Positions 1 to 8,083 of a stretch of 49,892 nt of DNA are shown here, one piece after another. The stretch is from Verrucomicrobiota bacterium (GTDB taxonomy: Bacteria; Chlamydiota; Chlamydiia; Chlamydiales; 2-12-FULL-49-11): positions 1 through 49,892 of the forward strand of contig JAFEGE010000087.1 of NCBI GenBank assembly GCA_018240105.1. Reading direction: 5' to 3'. The translations under genes and the position numbers were made by a program. The notes beneath the pieces were generated by a model, which did not search any database, had not been told where the DNA came from, and saw only the letters and a list, made by a program, of their open reading frames with translations. Position 1 is the first letter of the stretch. Every line of letters begins with the position of its first letter.

Positions 1-57
1 AGGCTAGTCAGGAAAACCCTATCATTTTCTAAAAAACTTCTTAACCATGTAGGGATG

Positions 58-78
58 ATCACATACTTCATATGTGAT
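58..78. other. Short perfect hairpin of unknown role
   Basis: An 8-bp perfect inverted repeat (58-65 with 71-78, loop CTTCA) lies near the window edge. It has no T-run, so it could be an operator or the leftover of an element. No gene can be assigned to positions 1-192. Confidence 0.35.
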
Positions 79-135
79 TACAATTTACACATGCGAGCAT
101 TACATGTTTAGGACTACCGAAAAATAGTTAAAATA

Positions 136-165
136 AAAAGACCTCGATAAAAATCGAGGTCTTTT
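136..165 (-). terminator. Intrinsic terminator
   Basis: A 13-bp perfect stem (136-148 with 153-165) with an AAAA loop lies just past the stop of the leftward secreted-protein gene. Read leftward, the stem ends in CTTTT followed by ATTTTAAC, which is the classic Rho-independent form. It could also work rightward because the arms carry A and T ends. Confidence 0.85.
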
Positions 166-192
166 ACTAGAAGAGTTGTGTAGAAACTCTAA

Positions 193-813
193 TTAGAAGC
201 CCATACCCATTGTGCACTCTGCTACTGGCCCTGGAAATGCGCCACTTTTGTGAAGAGCTATGGCAGCTTGGCTGATATTAATTTCACCAAAGGCAAGAAC
301 TGTACTTTTGCGGGCAAATTCAATACCAGCTGTTAGACTTGGAATGATACCAACAAAATACTGGTGTTTGGAAGCAAGACCGCCCCAAGCAAGACCACCA
401 CCTAGGTAAATGCTTTGAGTCTCTCTTGGCTGTAGATAGTAGTAGTAGGAAGCTTTTGGAGCTGTCCAAAAAACTTGGCCTTCTTTTCTGCTAGCATAAC
501 CGATAGCATTTACAGAGACGTCTGCAGCACCATTGCCTGCTAGGCGTCGGTATCCAATACCAATTCCTGGAATAACAGTATCAGGACGGATTACATCACG
601 CTCTCCTGCTGCAAACCGAAAGTAGATAAAAGCAGGCTTAGCGATCACAACTTCTTTCTCAAAAGTAGTTGTTAGAGGCTTTAAATCAGATACAACTAAA
701 GTTTGTGTTACAGGCGCTGGTGTTATATCAAGTATAGAGGAGTGTACATCGACTAAATCTGCTGAAAGCAGTGATGTAAATCCCATTAGGATAGTTGGAA
801 TAAGTTTTTTCAT
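193..813 (-). CDS. Secreted, probable outer-membrane beta-barrel protein
   Basis: This 206-residue protein begins with a clear signal peptide (MKKLIP, a hydrophobic core, then LLSADL). The body alternates short polar and glycine/aromatic stretches (GIGIGYRR, SYYYYLQP, SIYLGGGLAWGG) and ends in phenylalanine, as barrel proteins often do. The start at 813 is preferred over an upstream ATG at 870 because AGGAG sits 7 bases before it and the signal peptide begins there. It stands alone with its own terminator. No named family was recognised; small barrel-like exported proteins of this style are common in Chlamydiae, and an outer-membrane location is inferred. Confidence 0.75.
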   Translation of the reverse strand: MKKLIPTILMGFTSLLSADLVDVHSSILDITPAPVTQTLVVSDLKPLTTTFEKEVVIAKPAFIYFRFAAGERDVIRPDTVIPGIGIGYRRLAGNGAADVSVNAIGYASRKEGQVFWTAPKASYYYYLQPRETQSIYLGGGLAWGGLASKHQYFVGIIPSLTAGIEFARKSTVLAFGEINISQAAIALHKSGAFPGPVAECTMGMGF

Positions 814-891
814 AATGTTGCTCCTAGTTAAAGAACTGCCTATCTTAAAGAATTCTAAACATAAAAGCAATCTAATATATTGATTGTAAGC

Positions 892-2853
892 CTAAGAGAG
901 CTCTTTTTCTTTGATGATAATCGTATGCATACTCTCTTGCGACGAGTGATAGTAAGATAGGGTTTGGCGCTCAAAATCCATCTTGTAAAAACCGTCCGAT
1001 ATCTCTATTAAAAACCCCTTTTCAAAATGAAGATTTGGGAGAAATATCTCTGTTGGTTTGTCGCTCCTTTCTGCGTTTATAAAGACGTAGATAAAGATCT
1101 TTTTATCGACATCAAAATGCATATGGATAGGTGTGCCAGCTGTTTTCATCGCATAAGGACGAATGAGAGCAAATTTTGCTCTAGCGCCATCATAGCAATG
1201 GTCTGGATCAAAGACATGATCTTTGCTATAAATCGATAGATCTTCTGCATTCCAATGATCACCATCATGGTTTCTATGGTGGGATGTATAATTCCAAACC
1301 GTACCGGAGAGAAGATTATCTTCTAAGGCTTGGAAGGAGCGATTTAAGGCTTTGCTTTGGCGTTTAAACTCTTTGCAAGGATTTTTACCACCCCATCCGA
1401 AAGGGATACCAAATTCGCTGATTAAAATAGGAAATCCTTGGCAAAACTCTTTTAGTTTTCTCAGCTGTGCTGCAAAGGACTTTCTGATGCTAGATGGACG
1501 TGCTATTACAAGTTTCATTTTGAGTACATCGATCCCAAGAAATGACCAAAATCTTTGCATGACAAGAATAAAGGCATCGTACCAATGAAGAGAGTAGGCA
1601 AGGTTATGAAACTCTTCTTTATCTACCGTAGGTGGGGTAGAGCCGATTACTGTCTCAACAAAAATCATCTTTTTTGGAGAGATAGCTGTGATAGCGTGGT
1701 TTACTTGTTTCAAAAAGGGCAAGTAAAAGTCGCGCTCAAAGTTGTAAGAGGCAAAATAGTTAGGTTTATCTAATTTGGGGGCCTTGTCTTTCCCAAAGCT
1801 CCATACGCCGGCCTCTAACCAAGGGCATGAGACACCCTCTTGCCAAGCACGCTCTTTACTTAGATTGAGCTCTACCCTACCGCTTTGTCTAAAGTGAAAA
1901 AACTGTTTTTTCCACAAGGCAACGCTTGTAGAGACTCCCTCGCCGAGGACCATCCCTTCAAAAGGTGTTGGCGTTGGACCAAGCTTCATGACACCGAAGG
2001 GTTTATTTAGATTTGAGATACCTATATAGCCGCTATGGGGCTCATTCATCACATCGAATCCGATAACGCTCTTGTGGTCTTTTAATCTTTTCACGATTTC
2101 CAAGAGGCTATTTACATAGTGGTGTTGCAAAACAGTTTGGATGTTATCTTCCAAAAACATGCGATTGGGGCTAACTGTTTTACCTGCAAAAAAAAGGGTA
2201 AAGAGTGTTGCAGCGGCAAGCTTATAGGCATTTGTCATCCAGCTAAGCGGATGAATCTCTTTACTTTTGTCTTTGTGTAAAATAACAGCACCGCTCTTTT
2301 CTAAATGTGGCAAAGAAAACCCTGCTGCTTCCACTGTCCAGCCAGGCGCGCCATCGCCCCCTGTGAATCTTGAAAAGACATCTTGGTGAAAATCTATCAA
2401 TACATTGATGCCAAAGCGCTCACATGTAGTGACTAACTCTTCTAAATACTCTAGATAAGCAGTGTCATACTTACCAGGTCCTTTATGTTCAATGGCTTCC
2501 CAGGTTACAGTTAAGCGAATCACCGTAAAACCCCAATATCTAAGGCGAGCTAAATGCTCATCAGCCTCATCTAAAGGAAAGGGGCAATCGACAAAAGAGA
2601 CCTCTCTGTGGGCAAAGAAGTTTTTACCCCAAGGTGCTGAACCATAAGGCTTTTTAGGGGTTTTGGCTGGAATATTGACCCCGCGCAAGATTAAAGTGCG
2701 GTTATATTCATCTTTGAACCACTCCCCTTCACCGTGAACCTCGGTTAAATCAACCAAAGAGGGTAGGTTAAGCTCGATGGTTTTTAACGAGTAATCGGCA
2801 AGGCCTAATATAGCAAGACCGCGCTCATACGCCTTGATTTTCTTTTTTTTCAT
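892..2853 (-). CDS. GH5-family glycosidase resembling fungal steryl-beta-glucosidase (EGCrP2/Sgl1 type)
   Basis: This 653-residue protein carries a GH5 TIM-barrel domain. Visible motifs are LRGVN (56-60), VIRLTVTWEA (111-120), FHQDVFSRF (155-163), GAPGW (168-172), the acid/base glutamate in MNEP (E271) and the nucleophile in ISEFG (E480). Long stretches around VTWEA, the HQDVFSRF-GAPGW region and the ATLFTLFF segment look much more like fungal endoglycoceramidase-related proteins (GH5_12, acting on glucosylated sterols or ceramide) than like bacterial cellulases. No signal peptide is seen. A small C-terminal beta domain follows the barrel. The start at 2853 has no strong ribosome site. The substrate is inferred; the GH5 assignment is firm. 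Confidence 0.88.
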   Translation of the reverse strand: MKKKKIKAYERGLAILGLADYSLKTIELNLPSLVDLTEVHGEGEWFKDEYNRTLILRGVNIPAKTPKKPYGSAPWGKNFFAHREVSFVDCPFPLDEADEHLARLRYWGFTVIRLTVTWEAIEHKGPGKYDTAYLEYLEELVTTCERFGINVLIDFHQDVFSRFTGGDGAPGWTVEAAGFSLPHLEKSGAVILHKDKSKEIHPLSWMTNAYKLAAATLFTLFFAGKTVSPNRMFLEDNIQTVLQHHYVNSLLEIVKRLKDHKSVIGFDVMNEPHSGYIGISNLNKPFGVMKLGPTPTPFEGMVLGEGVSTSVALWKKQFFHFRQSGRVELNLSKERAWQEGVSCPWLEAGVWSFGKDKAPKLDKPNYFASYNFERDFYLPFLKQVNHAITAISPKKMIFVETVIGSTPPTVDKEEFHNLAYSLHWYDAFILVMQRFWSFLGIDVLKMKLVIARPSSIRKSFAAQLRKLKEFCQGFPILISEFGIPFGWGGKNPCKEFKRQSKALNRSFQALEDNLLSGTVWNYTSHHRNHDGDHWNAEDLSIYSKDHVFDPDHCYDGARAKFALIRPYAMKTAGTPIHMHFDVDKKIFIYVFINAERSDKPTEIFLPNLHFEKGFLIEISDGFYKMDFERQTLSYYHSSQESMHTIIIKEKELS

Positions 2854-3077
2854 ATATAGTGTGTTTTGCTTACGCTATTATACCATTCTGACTAAAATGA
2901 AAAAAAATGGGCCAAGAGAGCGGCTTTAGGAAAAAAATGGGTAGATATGAAAAGGGCTTAACATACCTACCCCAACACTTTCCATGATAGAAAGCGTTAA
3001 AAAGTTGTGAATTATGATTAAAATTAGACTAATTATACTATAAATATCTGTTTTTTTGCTATTAATTTTGGTGTTAA

Positions 3078-3896
3078 GTGGTTTTTCTAGAGATAATTAT
3101 ATTTTTTTTAGGTGGGATAGCTACCGGTCTTATAGCCGGTCTATTAGGGGTTGGAGGCGGTTTTCTGCTTGTTCCCTTTCAAATTTTGCTCTTCCCCTTC
3201 TTTGGGGTCCCCGCCTCTCTGGGGGTAAAATTGGCTATAGGTAGCTCCCTTGCTACCGTAATCTTCACATCTCTTGTAGCTTTTCGGGCCCACAACAAAC
3301 ATGGTACTATTCTATGGGACCTTCTTAATAAGATAGCCTTTGGGACCGTTCTAGGCTCGGGACTCGGGGCCTATTTTGCTATGGTTATGCCCTCTGTTCT
3401 CCTCGAGGTACTTTTTGGGGTTTTGGCCTGCGTTATAGGCTTTTATTTCCTTTTTCCCAATATTCTCCCGCCTGATACGGCTCCACCGCGCCCTTTGCCC
3501 TCTATATGGCTAATTAATCTAGTAGGTTTATCGATCGGCCTTTTATCGGCTATGTTGGGTATTGGTGGGGGGCTTTTATTTGTTCCTGTGCTTGTCTTGT
3601 TTTTTAGAGTCTCTTTTTTGCAGGCGATCGGCACCTCTTCAGCCGTTACCTGTCTTATCTCTTTTTTTGGAGCCCTTGTTTTTCTTGTGCCTAGCATCTC
3701 GCATCAAGTTTATCCTAAGGCGCTTGGGTATCTTTATCTCCCCTCTTTCTTTCCTATGATGTTAGGATCGGTTCTGGCAGCCCCTTTGGGTGTCAGGCTA
3801 AGCCGAGTGCTCTCTAGGCTCCTTTTAAAGCGCATATTTGCGCTTATAATCATTACGGTCGGTGTATTTATGATTCTGCCAACTATTTTAAAATAG
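3078..3896 (+). CDS. TauE/SafE (TSUP) family membrane exporter
   Basis: This 272-residue, strongly hydrophobic protein has two homologous halves, each opening with the family's glycine motif: GVGGGFLLVP (24-33) and GIGGGLLFVP (161-170). About eight membrane segments are expected. Family members carry sulfite, sulfoacetate or other small organic anions out of the cell; the substrate here cannot be read from sequence. The start is GTG at 3078, because an in-frame stop lies immediately before it and no closer ATG exists; the ribosome site is weak. The stop codon overlaps the left end of an inverted-repeat element. Confidence 0.85.
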   Translation: MVFLEIIIFFLGGIATGLIAGLLGVGGGFLLVPFQILLFPFFGVPASLGVKLAIGSSLATVIFTSLVAFRAHNKHGTILWDLLNKIAFGTVLGSGLGAYFAMVMPSVLLEVLFGVLACVIGFYFLFPNILPPDTAPPRPLPSIWLINLVGLSIGLLSAMLGIGGGLLFVPVLVLFFRVSFLQAIGTSSAVTCLISFFGALVFLVPSISHQVYPKALGYLYLPSFFPMMLGSVLAAPLGVRLSRVLSRLLLKRIFALIIITVGVFMILPTILK

Positions 3897-4057
3897 ACCT
3901 CTTGCGTAATTAGCTTTGCGTGGAAAAAATTAGCCATTTTTGGATGATTTTTTTATAAAATTTTGAGAGCATATGCATGCATACGGTCGAAAAATTTTAT
4001 GAAAAAAGCATTAAAAAGGGCAATTTTGCCAGGCGAATGTAATTACGCAAGAGGTCT
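3895..4057. repeat. 163-bp imperfect inverted-repeat element filling a convergent spacer
   Basis: The outer 17 bases (3895-3911) are an exact reverse complement of 4041-4057. Inner parts also pair imperfectly up to a central palindrome near 3972-3983 (TATGCATGCATA). The element overlaps the stop of the TauE-like gene and ends 5 bases before the stop of the opposing gene, so it fills the whole convergent gap. It has no coding content. It may be a MITE-like insertion or a bidirectional terminator. Confidence 0.7.
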
Positions 4058-4062
4058 AATAG

Positions 4063-4641
4063 CTAGAAAATGGGCTTGGAATGAAGATAGTTCCGCTTTT
4101 CTGACTGCTCTTTTTGGAGAGCGAGCTGTTCACGGATCTTTTTGTCGTCTTCTTTCTCTTTCGCTTTCTCTTCGGGGAGAGAGGTTAGTTTTTCAAAGTT
4201 GTGAAGGGCGCGTGCTTTGTAGGATTGGCTTGTAACTAGCTTTGAGATGAGGGTTTTTAGGAAAACAAGCTTAGGAAGCTTCCAGTCGACGATTTTTTTA
4301 GTAGGAAGGTGGTTTTCTTGGAAAATCTTTGCATAATGTAAAAGATGAAGGTCGTATTTTCTAGAGTAAAGATGAGTCCCAAAGGCTGTATTATGAACCC
4401 CTTCATTTTCATCCTCATAAAGAGCTTCTACAGCGATTTTTTGGACAGGTTTATGGCTTTTGGGAGCTTCTAAATCTTTCTGAAGGCCTTTGGGGACTAC
4501 GTTTAACGAGGGTAGATGGACAAGAGCTGCTACCTTAAAGCCCTTTTTTTTTGTTAAAAGAGAGAATAGCCTCTGCTTGCGGGAGAGCGTTGAAAGCTTC
4601 TCTAGAGAGATTTGGATCGTAGTTTTCTCTTTTTCTACCAT
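4063..4641 (-). CDS. Basic hypothetical protein with C-terminal coiled coil
   Basis: This 192-residue protein is lysine-rich and shows no signal peptide or membrane segment. Residues about 150-185 are dense in Lys/Glu with heptad-like spacing (EEKAKEKEDDKKIREQ), suggesting a charged helix. An AAGGG lies about 10 bases before the ATG. It is transcribed away from the thiol peroxidase gene. No family was recognised. The opposite strand has an open frame of 90 codons here, but this strand has the longer frame and a better start. Confidence 0.65.
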   Translation of the reverse strand: MVEKEKTTIQISLEKLSTLSRKQRLFSLLTKKKGFKVAALVHLPSLNVVPKGLQKDLEAPKSHKPVQKIAVEALYEDENEGVHNTAFGTHLYSRKYDLHLLHYAKIFQENHLPTKKIVDWKLPKLVFLKTLISKLVTSQSYKARALHNFEKLTSLPEEKAKEKEDDKKIREQLALQKEQSEKRNYLHSKPIF

Positions 4642-4692
4642 TAGACATTCCCTTTTGACGGTAATAGCTTAACAAAAACTTAATAATAATTC

Positions 4693-4713
4693 AACTTTTT
4701 TCTGAAAAAAGTT
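4693..4713. promoter_or_regulatory. Inverted repeat in divergent promoter region
   Basis: Two 9-base arms (AACTTTTTT and AAAAAAGTT) around CTG lie between the divergent basic-protein and thiol peroxidase genes. Position and symmetry would suit an operator, but its AT-only content makes chance plausible. Confidence 0.3.
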
Positions 4714-4770
4714 CTTTAAAATGTAACCGTTTTGTCCCATAATAAGCCTCTTTTAAAGGAGGAAATAGAT

Positions 4771-5274
4771 ATGGGTAGTGTTACCTTAAAAGGCAATAAA
4801 GTTGCGACGGAAGGCACCTTTTTAGCTCCCCACGAGCTAGCGCCGGATTTCGTTCTTGTGAATAGAGCTTTAGAAAACATAACTCTTAGAAATTACAGAG
4901 GTAAGAAAAAGGTTTTAGCAACCCTTCCATCTGTAGATACAGCCGTATGTAGCCAAGAGAGCATGCAGTTAGAAAAGCTTGCAACGGCTCATCCTGAAAT
5001 GGTTTTTCTTGTTATTTCAAAAGATCTACCCTTTAGCCAAGATAAATTCTGCACAGGCGCTAAGCTCTCTAATGTTATTTTCCTAGCAGATATAAGACCT
5101 ACATCGCTATTCGGCAAGGATTATGGTGTCTTAGTTATACAGGGGCCGATTGCGGGTCTTTTTGCGCGAAGCATCATCGTCTTAAATGAAGAAGACCAAG
5201 TAGTCTATTCTGAGCTTGTACCTGAAATTGCAGAGCTACCAAACTTCACAGCTCTTGCTGACCATCTTGTTTAA
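4771..5274 (+). CDS. tpx: Thiol peroxidase (2-Cys peroxiredoxin)
   Basis: This 167-residue Tpx-type peroxiredoxin reduces hydroperoxides using thioredoxin. It has the expected SVDTAVC active-site stretch with peroxidatic Cys60 and resolving Cys94 in KFCTGAK, almost the same positions as in E. coli Tpx. The usual proline before VC is alanine here. The start at 4771 is chosen over an ATG at 4732 because AAAGGAGG sits 8 bases before it and the family's N-terminus (VTLKGN) begins there. It is probably a single-gene unit or shares transcript with the broken dehydrogenase that follows 24 bases later. Confidence 0.93.
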   Translation: MGSVTLKGNKVATEGTFLAPHELAPDFVLVNRALENITLRNYRGKKKVLATLPSVDTAVCSQESMQLEKLATAHPEMVFLVISKDLPFSQDKFCTGAKLSNVIFLADIRPTSLFGKDYGVLVIQGPIAGLFARSIIVLNEEDQVVYSELVPEIAELPNFTALADHLV

Positions 5275-5298
5275 TTTTTGGCAAAAATAGATTTTTAT

Positions 5299-6132
5299 AT
5301 GAACGACCAACCCAATATCCAAGTTGATTTAAGAGGTAAAGTTGCTCTAGTTACAGGTGCCTCCCAAGGTCTTGGAAGGCACTTTGCCTTGGTTTTAGCC
5401 AAGGCTGGTGCTATGGTTGTGGCAACATCGCTAAAAAGTGAAAGGGCTAAGTTAGACGATCTAGTTCTTGAAATTAACAAAACTGGAAAAGCCATTGCTT
5501 TAGATATTGATCTTCGAGAGATTGATCAATTTTCAGAAAAAGTTAAGCTTATTGTTAATCAAACAAATAAGATCGATATACTCATAAACAATGCTGGCGT
5601 TTCTTATTACTCGAAATTTTTTGATATCTAGGAAAAAGATTGGGACATACACATAGATACAAACTTAAAAGGATCATTTTTTTTAGCTCAAGCTGTCGCT
5701 AAACAGATGGTAGAGAAAAAAATAGCAGGGAGTATCATTAATATTGGTTCAATAGCTGGGTCTCAGTCAAAAAAATACGCACTCCCCTTTTGTGTTTCAA
5801 AGGCCGGTTTACACCACTTAACAAAAATTATGGCCCACGAGCTAGTACAGTATGGTATTCGTGTGAACACAATTTCCCCGGGGTTGTTTCCAACTGAGCT
5901 GGTAAGCGATTATATAGAGTCAGAAGCTGGAAAAAGCTTTATTGAACAAATACCTCTGAAGAGGCCAGGTAAGTATAAAGAACTAACAGGAGCTCTTTTA
6001 TTGCTGGCTTCTGATGCCTCGTCCTACACGACTGGATCGACTATTGAAGTTGATGGAGGCTTTGCTATTGATATTTTTCTACATGAAGATTTTGAAGACA
6101 AAAAGTCACATTCATTTTTCAAAACAAAGTAA
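5299..6132 (+). pseudogene. Short-chain dehydrogenase/reductase interrupted by an in-frame TAG
   Basis: A complete classical SDR reading frame of 277 residues is broken only by TAG at 5629-5631 (codon 111); the frame is unchanged on both sides. Cofactor motif TGASQGLG (19-26) and NNAGVS are intact before the stop, and the SDR tail with a GGF end follows it. The catalytic serine is present (S151), but the position of the active-site tyrosine 13 residues later holds phenylalanine (FCVSK, F164-K168), one base change from Tyr. Two independent lesions argue for a decaying gene. The alternative is an assembly error at the TAG, which would still leave the Tyr-to-Phe change. The start is ATG 5299; an upstream TTG at 5278 is possible. 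Confidence 0.85.
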
Positions 6133-6136
6133 ATTA

Positions 6137-6296
6137 TACCATTCGCAATAAATAAAGACATAAAAGCGCGCAAAATTTTGCCAAATAAGAAAGCTCGGAG
6201 ATCGAGGGTTAACTTCTTGTAAGTTAACGAGATCTAGAGCGAACTTATTTGGCAAAAGATGCGATGATTTTATGTCTTTATTTGTTGCGAATGGTA
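6137..6296. repeat. 160-bp MITE-like inverted-repeat element (TACCATTCG ends)
   Basis: Terminal inverted repeats TACCATTCGCAA / TTGCGAATGGTA extend inward with few mismatches (an AATAAATAAAGACATAAAA arm, a CCAAATAAG arm) to a central perfect hairpin GTTAACTT-CTTGT-AAGTTAAC. The element is flanked on both sides by TTA, which could be a 3-bp target duplication. It starts 4 bases after the broken dehydrogenase and carries no gene. Confidence 0.82.
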
Positions 6297-6297
6297 T

Positions 6298-6338
6298 TAG
6301 ACTTCTTTCCAAACAAAGCGAGTTTCGAAAGAAGTCTA
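6298..6338. repeat. Hairpin between inverted-repeat element and malic enzyme
   Basis: An 11-bp perfect stem (6298-6308 with 6328-6338; TAGACTTCTTT) with a 19-base loop lies directly beside the larger inverted-repeat element and downstream of the leftward malic enzyme gene. It may terminate that transcript or be part of a composite element. Confidence 0.5.
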
Positions 6339-6374
6339 TTAAGGATTCCTTAATAACTGCGGCAGGTTCTTGCA

Positions 6375-8066
6375 TCACGAGCGGTATACAGGCTCTTCTT
6401 CGATGATAGTGTGCGGCTCGTAGGTGTGATAGTCTGGATACCACATGAGCGAATGCAAGTAATTGTCTATTGCAGAGGGGGCGGTGTCGTTTAGAAGATT
6501 CTCCTCTTGTGCAGCTGTGAGGATCCGAGCTGCGATAAATTTAGTGATATCTCTTAGCTCTGTAAAGGGTGGAAAAAGGTGCGAGCCTGCATGGTTACTA
6601 AGCTCCTCGGCTGCGGCAAGAAACATCTTTTCTGTAATCTTTGTAAGAAAACCACTTGCGGCAGCAAGACCAAAGGCTGGAAAGATGTAGACGTTGTTAC
6701 ACTGGGGGACAGTTTTCTTTACCCCTTTGTAGGTAAAAGAGGGAAAGGGGCTGCCTGTTGCGATAAGAGCTTTGCCTTTGCTCCAATGGCATAGGGACTT
6801 GGGCTCTGCTTCGCTTTTTTCATTCGGATTGGAGAGAGGAAAGATGATAGGTTGGCTGCTATTTTTTAAAAGGAGCCGGACTGCCTTTTTATCAAAGGCG
6901 CCCTTGTGGGCTGAAACGCCAATTAAAATCGTGATCTTTCCTTGCTTTATCGTCTCATGTAGCCCAATTTTGCCATGTTTTTTGCGGAAGGATGTCAGGG
7001 TGTGCTGCTTTTTAGCAAAGAGAAGCTGCTCAGGTGAAAGGTGGCTTTGTTCATCGTGTAAAAGTCCAAGTAGATCTATCATATAGATGCGATCTAAGGC
7101 TTCCTCTTCTGATAAACCAAGGTACTGTAAGTAGCTCTTTACGATATTTGCGATACCAAGGCCTGCAGAGCCAGCGCCATAGATCAGGATCTTTTCTCGA
7201 TCAAACTTAGAGCGCTTCTTTTTAACAGCGGATATAAGGCCAGCTAAGGTAGAGGCAGCTGTTCCTTGGATGTCATCATTAAAGGAGAGAATCTTATCCT
7301 TATACCTCTCTAAAAGCGGTAGTGCATGCTCTCTTGCAAAGTCTTCCCACTGTAAGAGTGCTTTAGGGTAGACTTTTTTAATGGCCTTTACAACAGTATC
7401 TACAAAGGCGTTATACTCATCGCCTACAACGCGTCTTGTCTTACGGCCGAGGTAGAGTGGATTACGTAGAAGCTCTTCATTATCTGTGCCTACATCCAAA
7501 AAAATAGGTAGGGTTTTTCCAGGGGCAATACCACCAAAGAGAGAGTATAGAGCAAGCTTACCGATCGGAATTACCATGCCTCCGATACCGACATCGCCAA
7601 GTCCTAAAGTTCTACCACCATCTGTTATAACGATGACCTCTACCTCTTCTCTTTTTGTCCGCTCTAAAATCGTTTCAATCTCATCTTTCATATCAAAGGT
7701 AAGGAAAAGCCCCTTACTTTGTTGGTATTGGATGCTATAGTCTAATGAAACGGCGCCGACAGTGGGTGTGTAGATATAAGGGAGCATCTCTGTGATATGC
7801 TCTAAAACCAGCCGATAGAAGAGGGTTGCGTTTCTACCTTGTAAGTCGCTTAAAAAAACATACTTTTCTAAGTCTGTTTTCTTTTCGCAAAAGTTTCGAT
7901 AACGCCTTTGTACCTGCTCTTCTATCGATGAGACATGAGATGGGAGAAGACCTGTAAGGCTAAAGTCTTCTCTCTCCTCTAATGTAAAAGCGGTTCCTTT
8001 ATTGAGGTGAGGGTCCCAAAGAAGATGCTTGCCTTTAGCTTTGATCGTTTTTTTACTTCCTTTCAT
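6375..8066 (-). CDS. maeA: NAD-dependent malic enzyme (malate to pyruvate)
   Basis: This 563-residue malic enzyme converts malate to pyruvate and CO2. It has the full-length SfcA/MaeA architecture: active-site YTPTVG (99-104), TDGGRTLGLGD (148-158), metal-site FNDDIQGTA (262-270) and Rossmann GAGSAG (297-302). Length fits the eukaryote-like large bacterial subclass. AAGGTGAG precedes the ATG. It lies 17 bases after the HlyD-type adaptor gene and is probably the last member of the leftward transcript. In a host-dependent cell it would let malate feed pyruvate; the cofactor preference is inferred from the subclass. The gene symbol rests on the subclass match. Confidence 0.9.
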   Translation of the reverse strand: MKGSKKTIKAKGKHLLWDPHLNKGTAFTLEEREDFSLTGLLPSHVSSIEEQVQRRYRNFCEKKTDLEKYVFLSDLQGRNATLFYRLVLEHITEMLPYIYTPTVGAVSLDYSIQYQQSKGLFLTFDMKDEIETILERTKREEVEVIVITDGGRTLGLGDVGIGGMVIPIGKLALYSLFGGIAPGKTLPIFLDVGTDNEELLRNPLYLGRKTRRVVGDEYNAFVDTVVKAIKKVYPKALLQWEDFAREHALPLLERYKDKILSFNDDIQGTAASTLAGLISAVKKKRSKFDREKILIYGAGSAGLGIANIVKSYLQYLGLSEEEALDRIYMIDLLGLLHDEQSHLSPEQLLFAKKQHTLTSFRKKHGKIGLHETIKQGKITILIGVSAHKGAFDKKAVRLLLKNSSQPIIFPLSNPNEKSEAEPKSLCHWSKGKALIATGSPFPSFTYKGVKKTVPQCNNVYIFPAFGLAAASGFLTKITEKMFLAAAEELSNHAGSHLFPPFTELRDITKFIAARILTAAQEENLLNDTAPSAIDNYLHSLMWYPDYHTYEPHTIIEEEPVYRS

Positions 8067-8083
8067 GGCTCACCTTGCTAAAA

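Noticed and set aside
2876-2890. A TTATACCATTCTG sequence as another end of the TACCATTCG repeat family
   Set aside because: Only about 12 bases match and no second arm was found within 200 bases, so chance is likely.
3963-4235. A 90-codon rightward frame opposite the basic hypothetical gene
   Set aside because: It begins inside the inverted-repeat element and is antisense to a longer frame with a better start.
5629-5631. TAG read as a sense codon (recoding) in the dehydrogenase
   Set aside because: Other genes in the window end in TAG as a true stop (for example the TauE-like gene), and the same protein has lost its catalytic tyrosine, so decay is simpler.
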